From assembly GCA_002256935.1 (NCBI GenBank), contig NCGL01000028.1:1-62018 (forward strand): a stretch of DNA of 62,018 nt, read 5' to 3'. Shown here piece after piece: positions 43,579-53,616 of this stretch. Both the position numbers and the translations under genes were made by a program. How positions within the stretch are numbered: position 1 is the stretch's first letter; every line of letters begins with the position of its first letter. The stretch comes from Bdellovibrio sp. 28-41-41 (GTDB taxonomy: Bacteria > Bdellovibrionota > Bdellovibrionia > Bdellovibrionales > Bdellovibrionaceae). The notes under the pieces were generated by a model. The model did no database searches and was not told the origin of the DNA. It worked only from the letters and a program-made list of their open reading frames with translations.

Positions 43579-44763
43579 ATGGATGCCAAGAGTTCCCTTT
43601 ACGTTCCGTATATTTTCAGAAGTTTTCAAGGATTTTCTGTAAAAGATATTAAAGAATTTCATCAAACCTGCCATATGCAAATAGTTTTAGAGAAAGACGA
43701 AAACAAAGTGCCGCTCTGTTCCGCGTGTGGACATAAACTGGGTCACTACCATGATCGCTACGCAATGGAAGTAAAACACTTAAAAGTATTTGGTTGGAGT
43801 GCAAGTCTGGTATTTTTCAGAGAAAAGCGATATTGCGATGTATGCAACAAAGTTCGCTCTGAATTAATCGAATGGCTCTGTCCGAAAAGCCCACACATTA
43901 CCATGGAGTTATCATGGTGGATTAACCGCTTGAGCGAAGTCACCAGTGTACTAGCAGTATCAAAACTTGAAAGCGTAGATAAAATGGCATGCTACAGAGT
44001 AGATCACTATATTTTAAAACGACTACTTCAAGGCTATCAAATACCGCAGGTTACACATATTGCTGTGGACGAGGTGTATGCTCGAAGCCCCAAGCAGCAA
44101 GACAAAGGAGAAACCAGAGATGATTTATTTTTAACGGTCATTTTAGATATAAAAACTCACAAAGTGATTTGGGTAGCGGACTCTCGCAGAAAGGAAGCCT
44201 TGGATGATTTTTTTAAAATTATTGGATCAGATGCCTGTTCAAAAATAAAAGTGGTAGCTACAGATCAGCACGAGGGCTATAGCGCAAGCGTTGCTGAATA
44301 TTGCACTAATGCAGTTGTTGTACTTGATCGATTTCATTTAGTACAAAACTTCAACGAAGCATTAAATGAAGATCGCAAAGACGAACTCGAACAAATAGAT
44401 CCCGAAGGGCAAATGGGAGACATGATGAACGGGAAATACAAATGTAAGTTTTTAACTAAAGCTGCCAATCGCTCTGAGAAAGACAAACGACATATCGAGT
44501 ACGTTACAAAGCTAAATAAAAAGATGGCTCAACTTGAAATTATAAAAGAAAGGTTCCATCAGATCTTTGAATCGCCATCGGTTCTGGATGCGCAGGTAAT
44601 ACTGGCAGAGATCTTTCAATGGTCGATGGACATCCATGCGCGTGGAATATTTAACTGGATAAGAAATATAATGAAAGACTTGCGGTTCTGGAACTACTTT
44701 GAAAACAGGTACTCAAGTGGAGTTATAGAAGGCACTAACCGTGCAATTAAAGGATTAAAGTGA
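43579..44763 (+). CDS. ISL3-family transposase, C-terminus cut
   Basis: 394 residues. N-terminal zinc ribbon (PLCSACGH near 52-59 and RYCDVCNK near 93-100), helix-turn-helix region, then the DDE core: THIAVDEVY, KVVATDQHEGY, VVLDRFHLVQNFNEAL and the Glu of SSGVIEGTNRAIKGLK. Family members run on for another 20 or so residues after GLK (a YGYR-type tail); here a TGA ends the frame there and the following bases show no continuation. Ribosome site taggag 9 nt upstream. Element ends were not found, so this is probably a defective copy. Confidence 0.85.
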   Translation: MDAKSSLYVPYIFRSFQGFSVKDIKEFHQTCHMQIVLEKDENKVPLCSACGHKLGHYHDRYAMEVKHLKVFGWSASLVFFREKRYCDVCNKVRSELIEWLCPKSPHITMELSWWINRLSEVTSVLAVSKLESVDKMACYRVDHYILKRLLQGYQIPQVTHIAVDEVYARSPKQQDKGETRDDLFLTVILDIKTHKVIWVADSRRKEALDDFFKIIGSDACSKIKVVATDQHEGYSASVAEYCTNAVVVLDRFHLVQNFNEALNEDRKDELEQIDPEGQMGDMMNGKYKCKFLTKAANRSEKDKRHIEYVTKLNKKMAQLEIIKERFHQIFESPSVLDAQVILAEIFQWSMDIHARGIFNWIRNIMKDLRFWNYFENRYSSGVIEGTNRAIKGLK

Positions 44764-44923
44764 ACTCAAATCCAATTGAACCAACATCCCCACAAATTCA
44801 AGAATGAGGGGAAAAATTGTGTATTCCTCAGACAACTGGCTGTCAAATGTACGGTGCTTCAAGAGCTCAGATTCTTTGCACAGCAAGCCGCGGTTGCTTA
44901 TAAATTTCTCTTAACTATGTAAC

Positions 44924-44954
44924 AAAGCAGCGACTCAAAATGAGCGCTGCTTTT
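44924..44954 (+). terminator. Bidirectional-looking terminator
   Basis: Stem agcagcg (44926-44932) with cgctgct (44945-44951), flanked by aaa before and tttt after, so it can work on both strands. It lies between the transposase remnant and the gene at 44990. Confidence 0.7.
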
Positions 44955-44989
44955 GCATTTTCAACTATTTTAATTTAGTATCATATTTA

Positions 44990-45406
44990 ATGAGCGAACT
45001 ACTTGTTAATCTTCTATTTGCCGCCGTCGCCTTTAGTGCCCTTTTAATTGTTGTAACTTATCTATTAATAAACCGAAGACTGCGGTTCTGCCGAAAAGCT
45101 TCGGACACATTGATTAAAGAGTTTGTAGTTTCAAGACCCGCCCAATTGTTAATCCCAAGAGCCAAGGATCTAGGTTTTACCTCGTTCTATTTAGTAGATA
45201 AAGAATCCGGAAAAATTCACAGCAAAGAAGTTTGGAATGATGCGCCAGGGGTTAATCTTATTGATCTTCAGAAAAAAATTTCGGAGATAAAGAATCTGAC
45301 TTTAGATACTCAGATCATCGCAGTTCCACCGTTTTTAAGATGGAACGTACGATTTGAAATTGAATCGGGTGTTATTAAATCTATTCGACGGCTTGACTTG
45401 GATTAA
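44990..45406 (+). CDS. Membrane-anchored hypothetical protein (138 aa)
   Basis: One N-terminal TM helix (about 8-28, ending LLINRRLRF) and a soluble 110-residue domain with mixed alpha/beta character, including FTSFYLVDKESGKIHSKEVW and WNVRFEIESGVIKSI. The basic RR after the helix predicts a cytoplasmic domain. No family recognised and no Shine-Dalgarno sequence. It ends 5 bp before the complete IS at 45411, so the IS could have removed what followed. Confidence 0.55.
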   Translation: MSELLVNLLFAAVAFSALLIVVTYLLINRRLRFCRKASDTLIKEFVVSRPAQLLIPRAKDLGFTSFYLVDKESGKIHSKEVWNDAPGVNLIDLQKKISEIKNLTLDTQIIAVPPFLRWNVRFEIESGVIKSIRRLDLD

Positions 45407-45410
45407 CTTA

Positions 45411-46401
45411 GGAACTGGCCCCTTATTTTGCATTTAAATTAAAATCTGTTTAAGGCTCACTTATTGCGAGTGTGCCTCGCATGATTAAAATTAACTGTCC
45501 AATTTGTTTAAAAAAGCCGACTCGATCTAAATACTCGAACTCAGTGGTCAAGAAATCCGGATTCTTCTATAGATCCTCTGATCGCAAATCCGTGCAGCGC
45601 TATTATTGCTCTCAGTGCAAGAAGCACTTCTCCTCCGCTACGGCTGGAGATTGCTTCAAACAAAAGAAGCGACACATGAACTCTAAGATTGCTCGCCTTC
45701 TTGTTGGGGTTGTGTCTTTAAGGGAATCTGCTCGAATACTAAAAATAAATAGAAAAACCGTCGCAAGAAAACTTATCTTTATGGGCAGGAAAGCTGAACT
45801 GGATCTAAAAAAATTTAATGCTAAGTTCCCCAAAGCTAAGCATGTCGTCTTTGATGATTTAGAAACTTTTGAACACACTAAATGCAAGCCAGTATCTATA
45901 GGACTGATGGTAGAGGAAGAGACTCGGCGCATTTTAGGGTATAACGTTGCTCGCATGCCAGCTAAGGGGTTGTTAGCAAAGATCTCAGTGGCAAAATACG
46001 GAAAACGAGTCGATGAGCGGCCAAAGAAACGGACAGAGTTGTTTACTTATTTAAACTCGCTTGTTGAAGAAGAAAGTATAATAAAGTCAGATGAGTGTCC
46101 GTATTACTTTAAATATATCATTAGGCATTTTCCAAAGGCAGGTCACATAAAATTTAAAGGCCGAGCGAGCTCGATTGTGGGTCAAGGTGAGCTGAAGAAG
46201 GTAGGTTTTGACCCGTTGTTTGCGATTAATCATACGTGCGCGACATTAAGAGCTAGAACTTGCAGGCTGATTCGAAGAACTTGGTGTACTACGAAGAAGC
46301 CCGAAATGCTAAATCTGCATTTGGCGATTGTATGCCTTCATCATAATTTGAATTTAAAGAAATTGAATCAGTCCTTAGCTGCAGGCTAAGGGGTCAGTTC
46401 C
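45411..46401 (+). mobile_element. Complete 991-bp insertion sequence
   Basis: Terminal inverted repeats ggaactggcccctta at 45411 and taaggggtcagttcc ending at 46401, 14 of 15 bases paired, enclose a single transposase gene whose stop lies inside the right repeat. No clear target duplication at the borders (left ...aactta, right atcgttg...). Confidence 0.75.
45472..46389 (+). CDS. Transposase with N-terminal zinc ribbon and DDE-type core
   Basis: 305 residues from GTG 45472, or 302 from ATG 45481. Zinc ribbon CPICLKK (about 11-17) and YYCSQCKKHFSS (about 44-55), a helix-turn-helix with SLRESARILKINRKTVARKL, and then an acidic core starting HVVFDDLETFEHTKCKP with a later SDECPYY and FDPLFAINHTCATLR. 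The layout recalls IS1- and IS1595-like transposases, but the family was not settled. It fills the IS at 45411-46401 and looks intact. Confidence 0.8.
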   Translation: MPRMIKINCPICLKKPTRSKYSNSVVKKSGFFYRSSDRKSVQRYYCSQCKKHFSSATAGDCFKQKKRHMNSKIARLLVGVVSLRESARILKINRKTVARKLIFMGRKAELDLKKFNAKFPKAKHVVFDDLETFEHTKCKPVSIGLMVEEETRRILGYNVARMPAKGLLAKISVAKYGKRVDERPKKRTELFTYLNSLVEEESIIKSDECPYYFKYIIRHFPKAGHIKFKGRASSIVGQGELKKVGFDPLFAINHTCATLRARTCRLIRRTWCTTKKPEMLNLHLAIVCLHHNLNLKKLNQSLAAG

Positions 46402-46445
46402 ATCGTTGTATACTGTACTTTTGTCCGATAAATACAAAATAGTTA

Positions 46446-46481
46446 ATAGATAAAATCTATCAGGACTTAGAAATTATCTAT
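46446..46481. promoter_or_regulatory. OxyR-type binding site before katG
   Basis: atagataaaatctat (46446-46460) matches the OxyR half-site consensus ATAGntnnnanCTAT at every fixed position. A second, weaker copy (ttagaaattatctat, 46467-46481) begins 21 bp after the first, about two helical turns, as OxyR tetramers require. It is centred about 100 bp before katG. Confidence 0.7.
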
Positions 46482-46499
46482 TTCTTCAAAGAGAGGACT

Positions 46500-48792
<2,293 letters not shown>

Positions 48793-48820
48793 TTCAAAAT
48801 AAATTAAAGTAGTTCAAGCT

Positions 48821-48855
48821 ACGCTGCCGGCATCAACCGGCGGCGTTTTCTTTTT
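48821..48855 (+). terminator. katG terminator
   Basis: Stem acgctgccgg (48821-48830) with ccggcggcgt (48837-48846), six-base loop, then a T-rich run. Confidence 0.85.
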
Positions 48856-48884
48856 AGTGACCTATCTATAAATCCTAGCAGGCA

Positions 48885-49106
48885 GTGGATGACCGTTATG
48901 CGCTCAAGACATCACAACTGACATTTCCAATGGACGTACTAAATACTGTATATGCAACATCGGCTTACAGTCACAGTAAAACGAACTTAGTAAAAATTAG
49001 CTACACGACAAACAATGTTTTTAGTGACGGGTATTCTACTCAGTTAGTGAGCATTTCCGGAAATACAACGACGGGCTATAAAGATTCACTCATTGTTGGC
49101 GTATAG
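48885..49106 (+). pseudogene. C-terminal fragment of a secreted beta-rich protein
   Basis: 73 open codons of Ser/Thr/Tyr-rich, strand-like sequence ending GNTTTGYKDSLIVGV, closed upstream by a stop at 48876. No start signal of its own. It looks like the tail of a larger exported protein whose front is lost. Confidence 0.25.
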
Positions 49107-49145
49107 AATCAAAGCCCTTAAAGACAGAGCGGATTCAATTCTCTA

Positions 49146-49553
49146 TCAATAAGGGCAAACTTTAAAACAGTTTAAAAGTTCGGGAGTAAGGTCATCGTGA
49201 TAAACGCCATAGGAGTCAACGTATAAACCTTTAAGTGCGCGCGAATCACATCGGACCGCATACAGAATGGCTTGGTCGTCAGGATCGGATGAGTTTTCAA
49301 ATCGAACCATGCTGTCGATTTTGATATCGTGTGGGTACAGTTTGATCTCGCCGGAACGGCAGCATAGGTGATCATTAGCTGGACCTAAATTTTCGGTATA
49401 ACCTTGTCGCTGCAATTCACGAATCGTTTCGCTTAAACTAATCATAAATCCAGTGCCGGATCTTAACATTGTCTGAGTAGGTGACTCAGAGTCATTACGT
49501 AAACGTTTTGTTATGGTTACATCTAAATCCATCATAAGGGATTGGTAATGCAA
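49146..49553 (-). CDS. Conserved hypothetical (small family often labelled phosphoribosylpyrophosphate synthetase)
   Basis: 135 residues. The second part, ETIRELQRQGYTENL, EIKLYPHDIKIDSMVRFE, SDPDDQAILYAVRC and LKGLYVDSYGVYHDDL, matches a small family of about 100 residues common in Bacteroidetes and other bacteria. Many databases call it phosphoribosylpyrophosphate synthetase, though it has no PRPP-synthase motif. The first 37 residues are extra; a start at the internal Met 29 or 37 is possible. Function unknown, cytoplasmic. Confidence 0.7.
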   Translation of the reverse strand: MHYQSLMMDLDVTITKRLRNDSESPTQTMLRSGTGFMISLSETIRELQRQGYTENLGPANDHLCCRSGEIKLYPHDIKIDSMVRFENSSDPDDQAILYAVRCDSRALKGLYVDSYGVYHDDLTPELLNCFKVCPY

Positions 49554-49753
49554 GTTCTTGGCCTGCTATGGGTGCAGCATCAGTGGTAAAATGTTGATTT
49601 TTGCCTCATTGATGAAACTAAATGATAGGGTTTGCCCCGAAACTTACTCGAGTAGACATCTTGATACCGAATTCGTGCCCATTCTTTGAAGAGGTGCGTA
49701 TATTGACTTCACAGTCTTTTAGGTAACAAATAATTTCCTTTAGCGGGTGACAA

Positions 49754-50233
49754 ATGAAATCAGTATTTTTTGTGGCGGGATTTTTTATTTTTAGTTCGAC
49801 ACAAGCATGGAAAGCCACGCGATTCGATGGACGACGTTATGGTCACGGCGACGGCTCGATCGATCGTGCTTGGTAAAAAAAGTTTTAAAGATGTTGTTCT
49901 CCGAGGGACACGATCTCATGCGCCTGGTGGCTTTCTTTATAAACTCGGGCCCGAAAAAGAAATTGGAATGATCAAATCTATTTCTATTTCAGATGTTGAT
50001 GGCGGGAATGATTTATCAAATAACGAAGTTCTGGCAGAAGATAACACCAAATACTTGATGGCCTGCAGCCAGACTCAGGCGCTTGGTTTGATTCTTCTGC
50101 GGACTGCCTAGTGAAATCAAAAGAGTCATTAAAGAACGATATCTTATCTTTTGATGGTGAAACGATTTTATTAAAGCGTATCAATCCCAAAGAAGAACCC
50201 GCACAAAATTGCTTTTTGAAACCGGCCAAGTAG
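49754..50233 (+). pseudogene. Secreted protein gene with two frameshifts
   Basis: ATG 49754 (gcgggtg upstream) starts a clear signal peptide, MKSVFFVAGFFIFSSTQA, but meets a stop near 49873 in front of an A7 run. Skipping one base there lets the frame continue as KKSFKDVVLRGTRSHAPGG to about 50082. A second shift near 50085 gives AWFDSSADCLVKSKES and on to the stop at 50231-50233. The joined product would be about 155 residues. Function unknown. The shifts could be sequencing errors, but the neighbour gene is also broken. Confidence 0.6.
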
Positions 50234-50252
50234 TCATATAGAGGATGAGTAA

Positions 50253-50642
50253 ATGAAAGAATGGTGGCAGCAGTTTTTTATTCCGGTTACAGCAGAAGTC
50301 ATGTTCCAGCCGCGTTTTTTTCATGTCAAAAATGAAGTTCAACAAATTATTAAGCAAGTTCCCATGCCGAAAAAGGCGCGGGTGTTAGACCTAGCGTGTG
50401 GGACGGGTCGACACTAATTGCAGTTTGCTAAAAAAAATTACCAGGTCACGGGACTTGATTTTACTAAGAATTTTTTAATCGATGCGCGTAAGGCGGCTTT
50501 GAAGAGAAGCTTACGATTGATTTTGTCCATGGGGATATGAAAAATCTGAAACCTCACTTCCAGGCTAACGAATTTGATATAGTGGTCCGTTTTCAGCAAA
50601 AACCACCTGGCATCAAACTATTGTAGCTAAAATGTTAAAATA
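50253..50642 (+). pseudogene. SAM-dependent methyltransferase, degraded
   Basis: ATG 50253 after agagg. Reads MKEWWQQFFIPVTAEVMFQP, then RVLDLACG, where an extra G in a GGGG run shifts out of the motif (other frame: CGTGRH, then a TAA). It continues as LQFAKKNYQVTGLDFTKNFL and, after another shift, TIDFVHGDMKNLKPHF. So motif I, the acidic loop and motif II of a class I methyltransferase are recognisable in three frames with at least one nonsense codon. A decayed gene. Confidence 0.75.
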
Positions 50643-50655
50643 GAGTTCGCTATCT

Positions 50656-50895
50656 TTATTTAGATAGCGATTCTGTAGGAATATTTAAAGTGATTGTCTT
50701 TTTCGTACCGGTTTCCTTAGCCACTTGCTGGGCATCGCCTTTGGAAAGGCCTTTAATCTTGAACGTAGTCTCGCCAGTATCAGTTTTAAATGTAACTACG
50801 CCGGCTTCGATTTTAACTACTTGTCCCGTATAAGTGATGTGTTTGCCTGCGAAACTGGAAAGCGAAATTAATAGAGAGCAAAGAATTGAAATCAT
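50656..50895 (-). CDS. Small secreted protein (79 aa)
   Basis: Signal peptide 1-17 (MISILCSLLISLSSFAG) and a mature part of about 60 residues with repeated strands, YTGQVVKIEAGVVTFKTDTG and TTFKIKGLSKGDA, suggesting an OB-like or SH3-like small barrel. Its ATG overlaps the stop of the upstream secreted-protein gene (4 bp), so the two are one operon. No family recognised. Confidence 0.65.
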   Translation of the reverse strand: MISILCSLLISLSSFAGKHITYTGQVVKIEAGVVTFKTDTGETTFKIKGLSKGDAQQVAKETGTKKTITLNIPTESLSK

Positions 50896-51842
50896 TTTCC
50901 CGCCCTAGTAGCTGGCACAGTGACCTCTGGTACGGCCGCGGCCCGTGCCGCAGCTCTATCATTGCCCCAATTAACTTCTTTAAGTCTTGATATTAAATTC
51001 GGATTAAACGGTGTGTAACATTTTTTAGTCGAGCCATCGGCGCTTGCAACAGGACGTGAGAAAGAAAAGTCGGCATTCACTTCACGTAGGATACTAACTA
51101 GGTCAGAATAGTTCTCCGCATTCTTTTTAAGTTCATCACTTGTAGTCGAGTAGTAGCCATGGCGCTTTACTGGGTTTTCAAATTCTGCAACCCAAGCATC
51201 AAATTCACCAACCGTCGCATTTGGGTTGTTGATTATTTTTTCTAGCCTTTGCACATAATTGCGATCGTACGTTAGTTCACCAAGGTATCCGATCTTTTTA
51301 TCTGCATCGACTTTTAAAGAATCAGCTGCGTCTTCAGACGTTTTATCGGCTGTGTAGGCTTCATTTTGTGAAACCGCTTTTCTTACGATATCTCTAATGT
51401 CGGCACCGCACGTCAGTTTTTGATTCTTGCGCTCGTCAAGTGCTTGCTCCCAAACATAGTGATAGTTAACGCCACATTTCTCTTTGTAGGCATTTATATC
51501 CGTCACTTTCTTTTGTTCACTGGGATCATAACTTAAAAAGTTTAGCTTTTCTGATTTTGGATCTGCGACAGCTACTTTTGATCTTTCTGTAACACATTTG
51601 AATTGATCAGCATTCAATTTAGGCGTCACGACTTGTGGATGTTTCCCACGACAATGAGCCACTGCGAGTGAAATCACCAAGTAGCCGTCGTCATCAATGA
51701 TATATCTTTTAGATTTACCCGAAGACATCTGAATTGCGACCGTTTTCTCACCCTGCATGACGCCAGTAACTGCTTCACCGCAGGCGGCCAGTGCACTAAA
51801 CGATTGGCTTAAAATGGCGACGAAAATAACGATATATTTCAT
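50892..51842 (-). CDS. Secreted protein, Cys-containing, unknown function
   Basis: 316 residues with a signal peptide (1-19, ending ALA) and Cys at about 21, 59, 88, 128 and 154, and near 287, which may pair in the periplasm. The first 65 residues contain GVMQGEKTVAIQMSSGKSKRYIID, a small beta unit similar in feel to the 79-residue protein encoded next. The C-terminal tail is Ala/Arg-rich (RAAARAAAVPEVTVPATRAGK). First gene of a two-gene minus-strand operon. Confidence 0.65.
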   Translation of the reverse strand: MKYIVIFVAILSQSFSALAACGEAVTGVMQGEKTVAIQMSSGKSKRYIIDDDGYLVISLAVAHCRGKHPQVVTPKLNADQFKCVTERSKVAVADPKSEKLNFLSYDPSEQKKVTDINAYKEKCGVNYHYVWEQALDERKNQKLTCGADIRDIVRKAVSQNEAYTADKTSEDAADSLKVDADKKIGYLGELTYDRNYVQRLEKIINNPNATVGEFDAWVAEFENPVKRHGYYSTTSDELKKNAENYSDLVSILREVNADFSFSRPVASADGSTKKCYTPFNPNLISRLKEVNWGNDRAAARAAAVPEVTVPATRAGK

Positions 51843-52170
51843 AAGATTTTACCTCGATATATTAATATTAAGGCTCATTGAGGTGAAAAGAAATACACCC
51901 CCCTCGATATCTCGACTTTCGACGATCCCATCAATAGATAAAAACGCTGTTTTATTAATGTAACGGCCTCAGGCAACTGTGCCTAAGGTGTGGGCGAGTT
52001 CAAATCGACAATAACGCCAATAACAAAAACTCAGGGTTTTTAACTGGGGCAAAACTACCCGGTGCGGCGGGTTTTTGCATTTAATAAGGCACAAATCACT
52101 ATGTATGTTTTTTGAATAGACTTCGTTTAGGAATTGGAATTTAATTTCTTAAAATTATCAGGGAGGATCA
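51843..52170. other. Divergent intergenic region with an orphan terminator (ncRNA candidate)
   Basis: No protein frame of note. Contains an inverted repeat cctcaggca-actg-tgcctaagg (about 51967-51988) and, at 52050-52077, a rho-independent-type hairpin (caaaac..acccg/cgggt..ttttg with a T run). The flanking genes point away from each other, so this plus-strand terminator has no upstream coding gene. A small RNA of 100-180 nt ending near 52077 would explain it. Confidence 0.4.
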
Positions 52171-52752
52171 GTGAAAGGTTTCTTTTTTATCGCCGCAGTA
52201 TTCGTTGGTTTGGCAGCAATGGCTCAATCACCACAGCAAATCATAGTCAGTATGGACAGACAGGATTTTCAGCCTCTTCAGCAAGTGAATTGGAAAATTT
52301 TGGCGGGATCGTCAAGTATGAGTACTTCTGAAGGTTTAACTGAACGTTCTGGTAATGGCCTGGGTATCGGTATCGAAAGAATTTTGTCTGACCGTTGGAG
52401 TTTAGGCGCTCATTATACCAATGTTCGTGCGAATGCATCTGCAGCAGATTATAACGACTATTACGACGCTAATGGAAATGCACGTCGCTATGAATACCGT
52501 GAAAGCGTCAACATGGTTGATATCTACGGTCGTTTTTCTTTCATAAACTATCCTGTGAATAAATGGAATCAAATCCAAGTGGGCTTGCTAGGTGGAGCTA
52601 TAGCTATGGATAAACATGATAAATCTACAAATTTAATATACGGGGCGGCCGCTTCTTATAACTATGATAATTTGATCGGTTTTGAATTGAACACAAAAGT
52701 TGATCTGGACGCGCAAGCATCAACAAGTGCTAACCTTATCGGTTATTTCTAA
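52171..52752 (+). CDS. Small outer-membrane beta-barrel protein
   Basis: 193 residues from GTG with aggga/ggagga 6 nt upstream. Signal peptide 1-18 (ending AMA), then eight-strand-barrel-like pattern: LGIGIERILSDRWSLGAHYT, MVDIYGRFSFIN, QIQVGLLGGAIAMD, with a final strand ending ANLIGYF and a C-terminal Phe. Many Tyr/Asp in a presumed loop (ADYNDYYDANGNARRYEY). OmpW/OmpX-like size. Role unknown. Confidence 0.75.
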   Translation: MKGFFFIAAVFVGLAAMAQSPQQIIVSMDRQDFQPLQQVNWKILAGSSSMSTSEGLTERSGNGLGIGIERILSDRWSLGAHYTNVRANASAADYNDYYDANGNARRYEYRESVNMVDIYGRFSFINYPVNKWNQIQVGLLGGAIAMDKHDKSTNLIYGAAASYNYDNLIGFELNTKVDLDAQASTSANLIGYF

Positions 52753-52799
52753 ATTTATAGCAATTCCCAGTTTGGCGATTCACAAACCATGTTGGTTAG

Positions 52800-52921
52800 T
52801 AATCGCCTACGATCTATATTCCAATAAGGCCGAATTGAAAAGTGATGGTGAGGTTTCTACGAACTTGTCATCAGCTCACGCGTTTGTGTTAAAACGCGGT
52901 TGCTATCCATCTATGGACTAA
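52800..52921 (+). pseudogene. C-terminal gene fragment
   Basis: Open frame reading ...DLYSNKAELKSDGEV and STNLSSAHAFVLKRGCYPSMD to a stop at the border of ung. It has protein-like composition but no start of its own; probably the tail of a lost secreted-protein gene. Confidence 0.2.
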
Positions 52922-53614
52922 TTACCAATTGATTTCTGATTTACCATTTTTTTTCAAATACGCATTGGCTTTAGAAAAGGGTTTGCTGCCCATAAAGCCT
53001 CTGTGCGCAGATAATGGCGATGGATGTACAGATTCAATCACAAAGTGTTTGCTGCGATCGATGAACGCACCCTTCTTTTGCGCATAAGCACCCCAAAGAA
53101 TAAATACCAATCCTTCGCGCTGATCATTCAAGGCATGAATGATTTTGTCTGTGAAGGTCTCCCAGCCGCGTCCCTGATGTGAGGCTGGCTTTCCCATCTC
53201 GACAGTTAAAACACTATTCAAAAGCAACACGCCTTGATCTGCCCAAGAACTTAAATCATCTTTGACCGAAGGTTCTTTGTTTAAATCCGTGCGAATCTCT
53301 TTAAAAATATTTAATAGTGACGGTGGCGGACGTACGCCTTTAGGAACAGAAAAAGATAATCCATGAGCTTGTCCTTCGCCATGGTAAGGATCCTGACCTA
53401 AGATAACGACTTTTACTTTATCAAAGTCAGTGCGATTAAGAGCTTCGAAATAATTGGGACCATTAGGAAAAATCGTTTTATTTTTTTTTATCTCGGCCTG
53501 AAGAAACGATTTCAGATTTGTCATGTAATCAGATTTAAATTCGGATTCTAAATATTTTAACCAAGATGGGGTTATCTTAATATTCGAAGTTAAATCTGAT
53601 ACTGACATTTGCAT
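52922..53614 (-). CDS. ung: Uracil-DNA glycosylase, family 1
   Basis: Removes uracil from DNA as the first step of base-excision repair. 230 residues with all family motifs: GQDPYHG (73-79; catalytic D75, Y77), PPPSLLNIFKEI, LLNSVLTV (131-138), the FILWG uracil-binding stretch (171-175) and HPSPLSAHRG with H197 in the minor-groove loop. Cytosolic. Ends 2 bp after the sugar-dehydrogenase gene stop region, reading in the same direction, so possibly co-transcribed. Confidence 0.96.
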   Translation of the reverse strand: MQMSVSDLTSNIKITPSWLKYLESEFKSDYMTNLKSFLQAEIKKNKTIFPNGPNYFEALNRTDFDKVKVVILGQDPYHGEGQAHGLSFSVPKGVRPPPSLLNIFKEIRTDLNKEPSVKDDLSSWADQGVLLLNSVLTVEMGKPASHQGRGWETFTDKIIHALNDQREGLVFILWGAYAQKKGAFIDRSKHFVIESVHPSPLSAHRGFMGSKPFSKANAYLKKNGKSEINW

Positions 53615-53616
53615 TT

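Noticed and set aside
49618..49818. Minus-strand frame of 66 codons with protein-like tail CEVNIRTSSKNGHEFG
   Set aside because: Overlaps the signal-peptide start of the plus-strand broken gene, with no start signal; may be a fragment but cannot be supported.
51960..52020. tRNA-like tail (gagttcaaatcg ... acgcca) in the divergent region
   Set aside because: The T-stem does not pair and there is no matching acceptor strand or anticodon arm.
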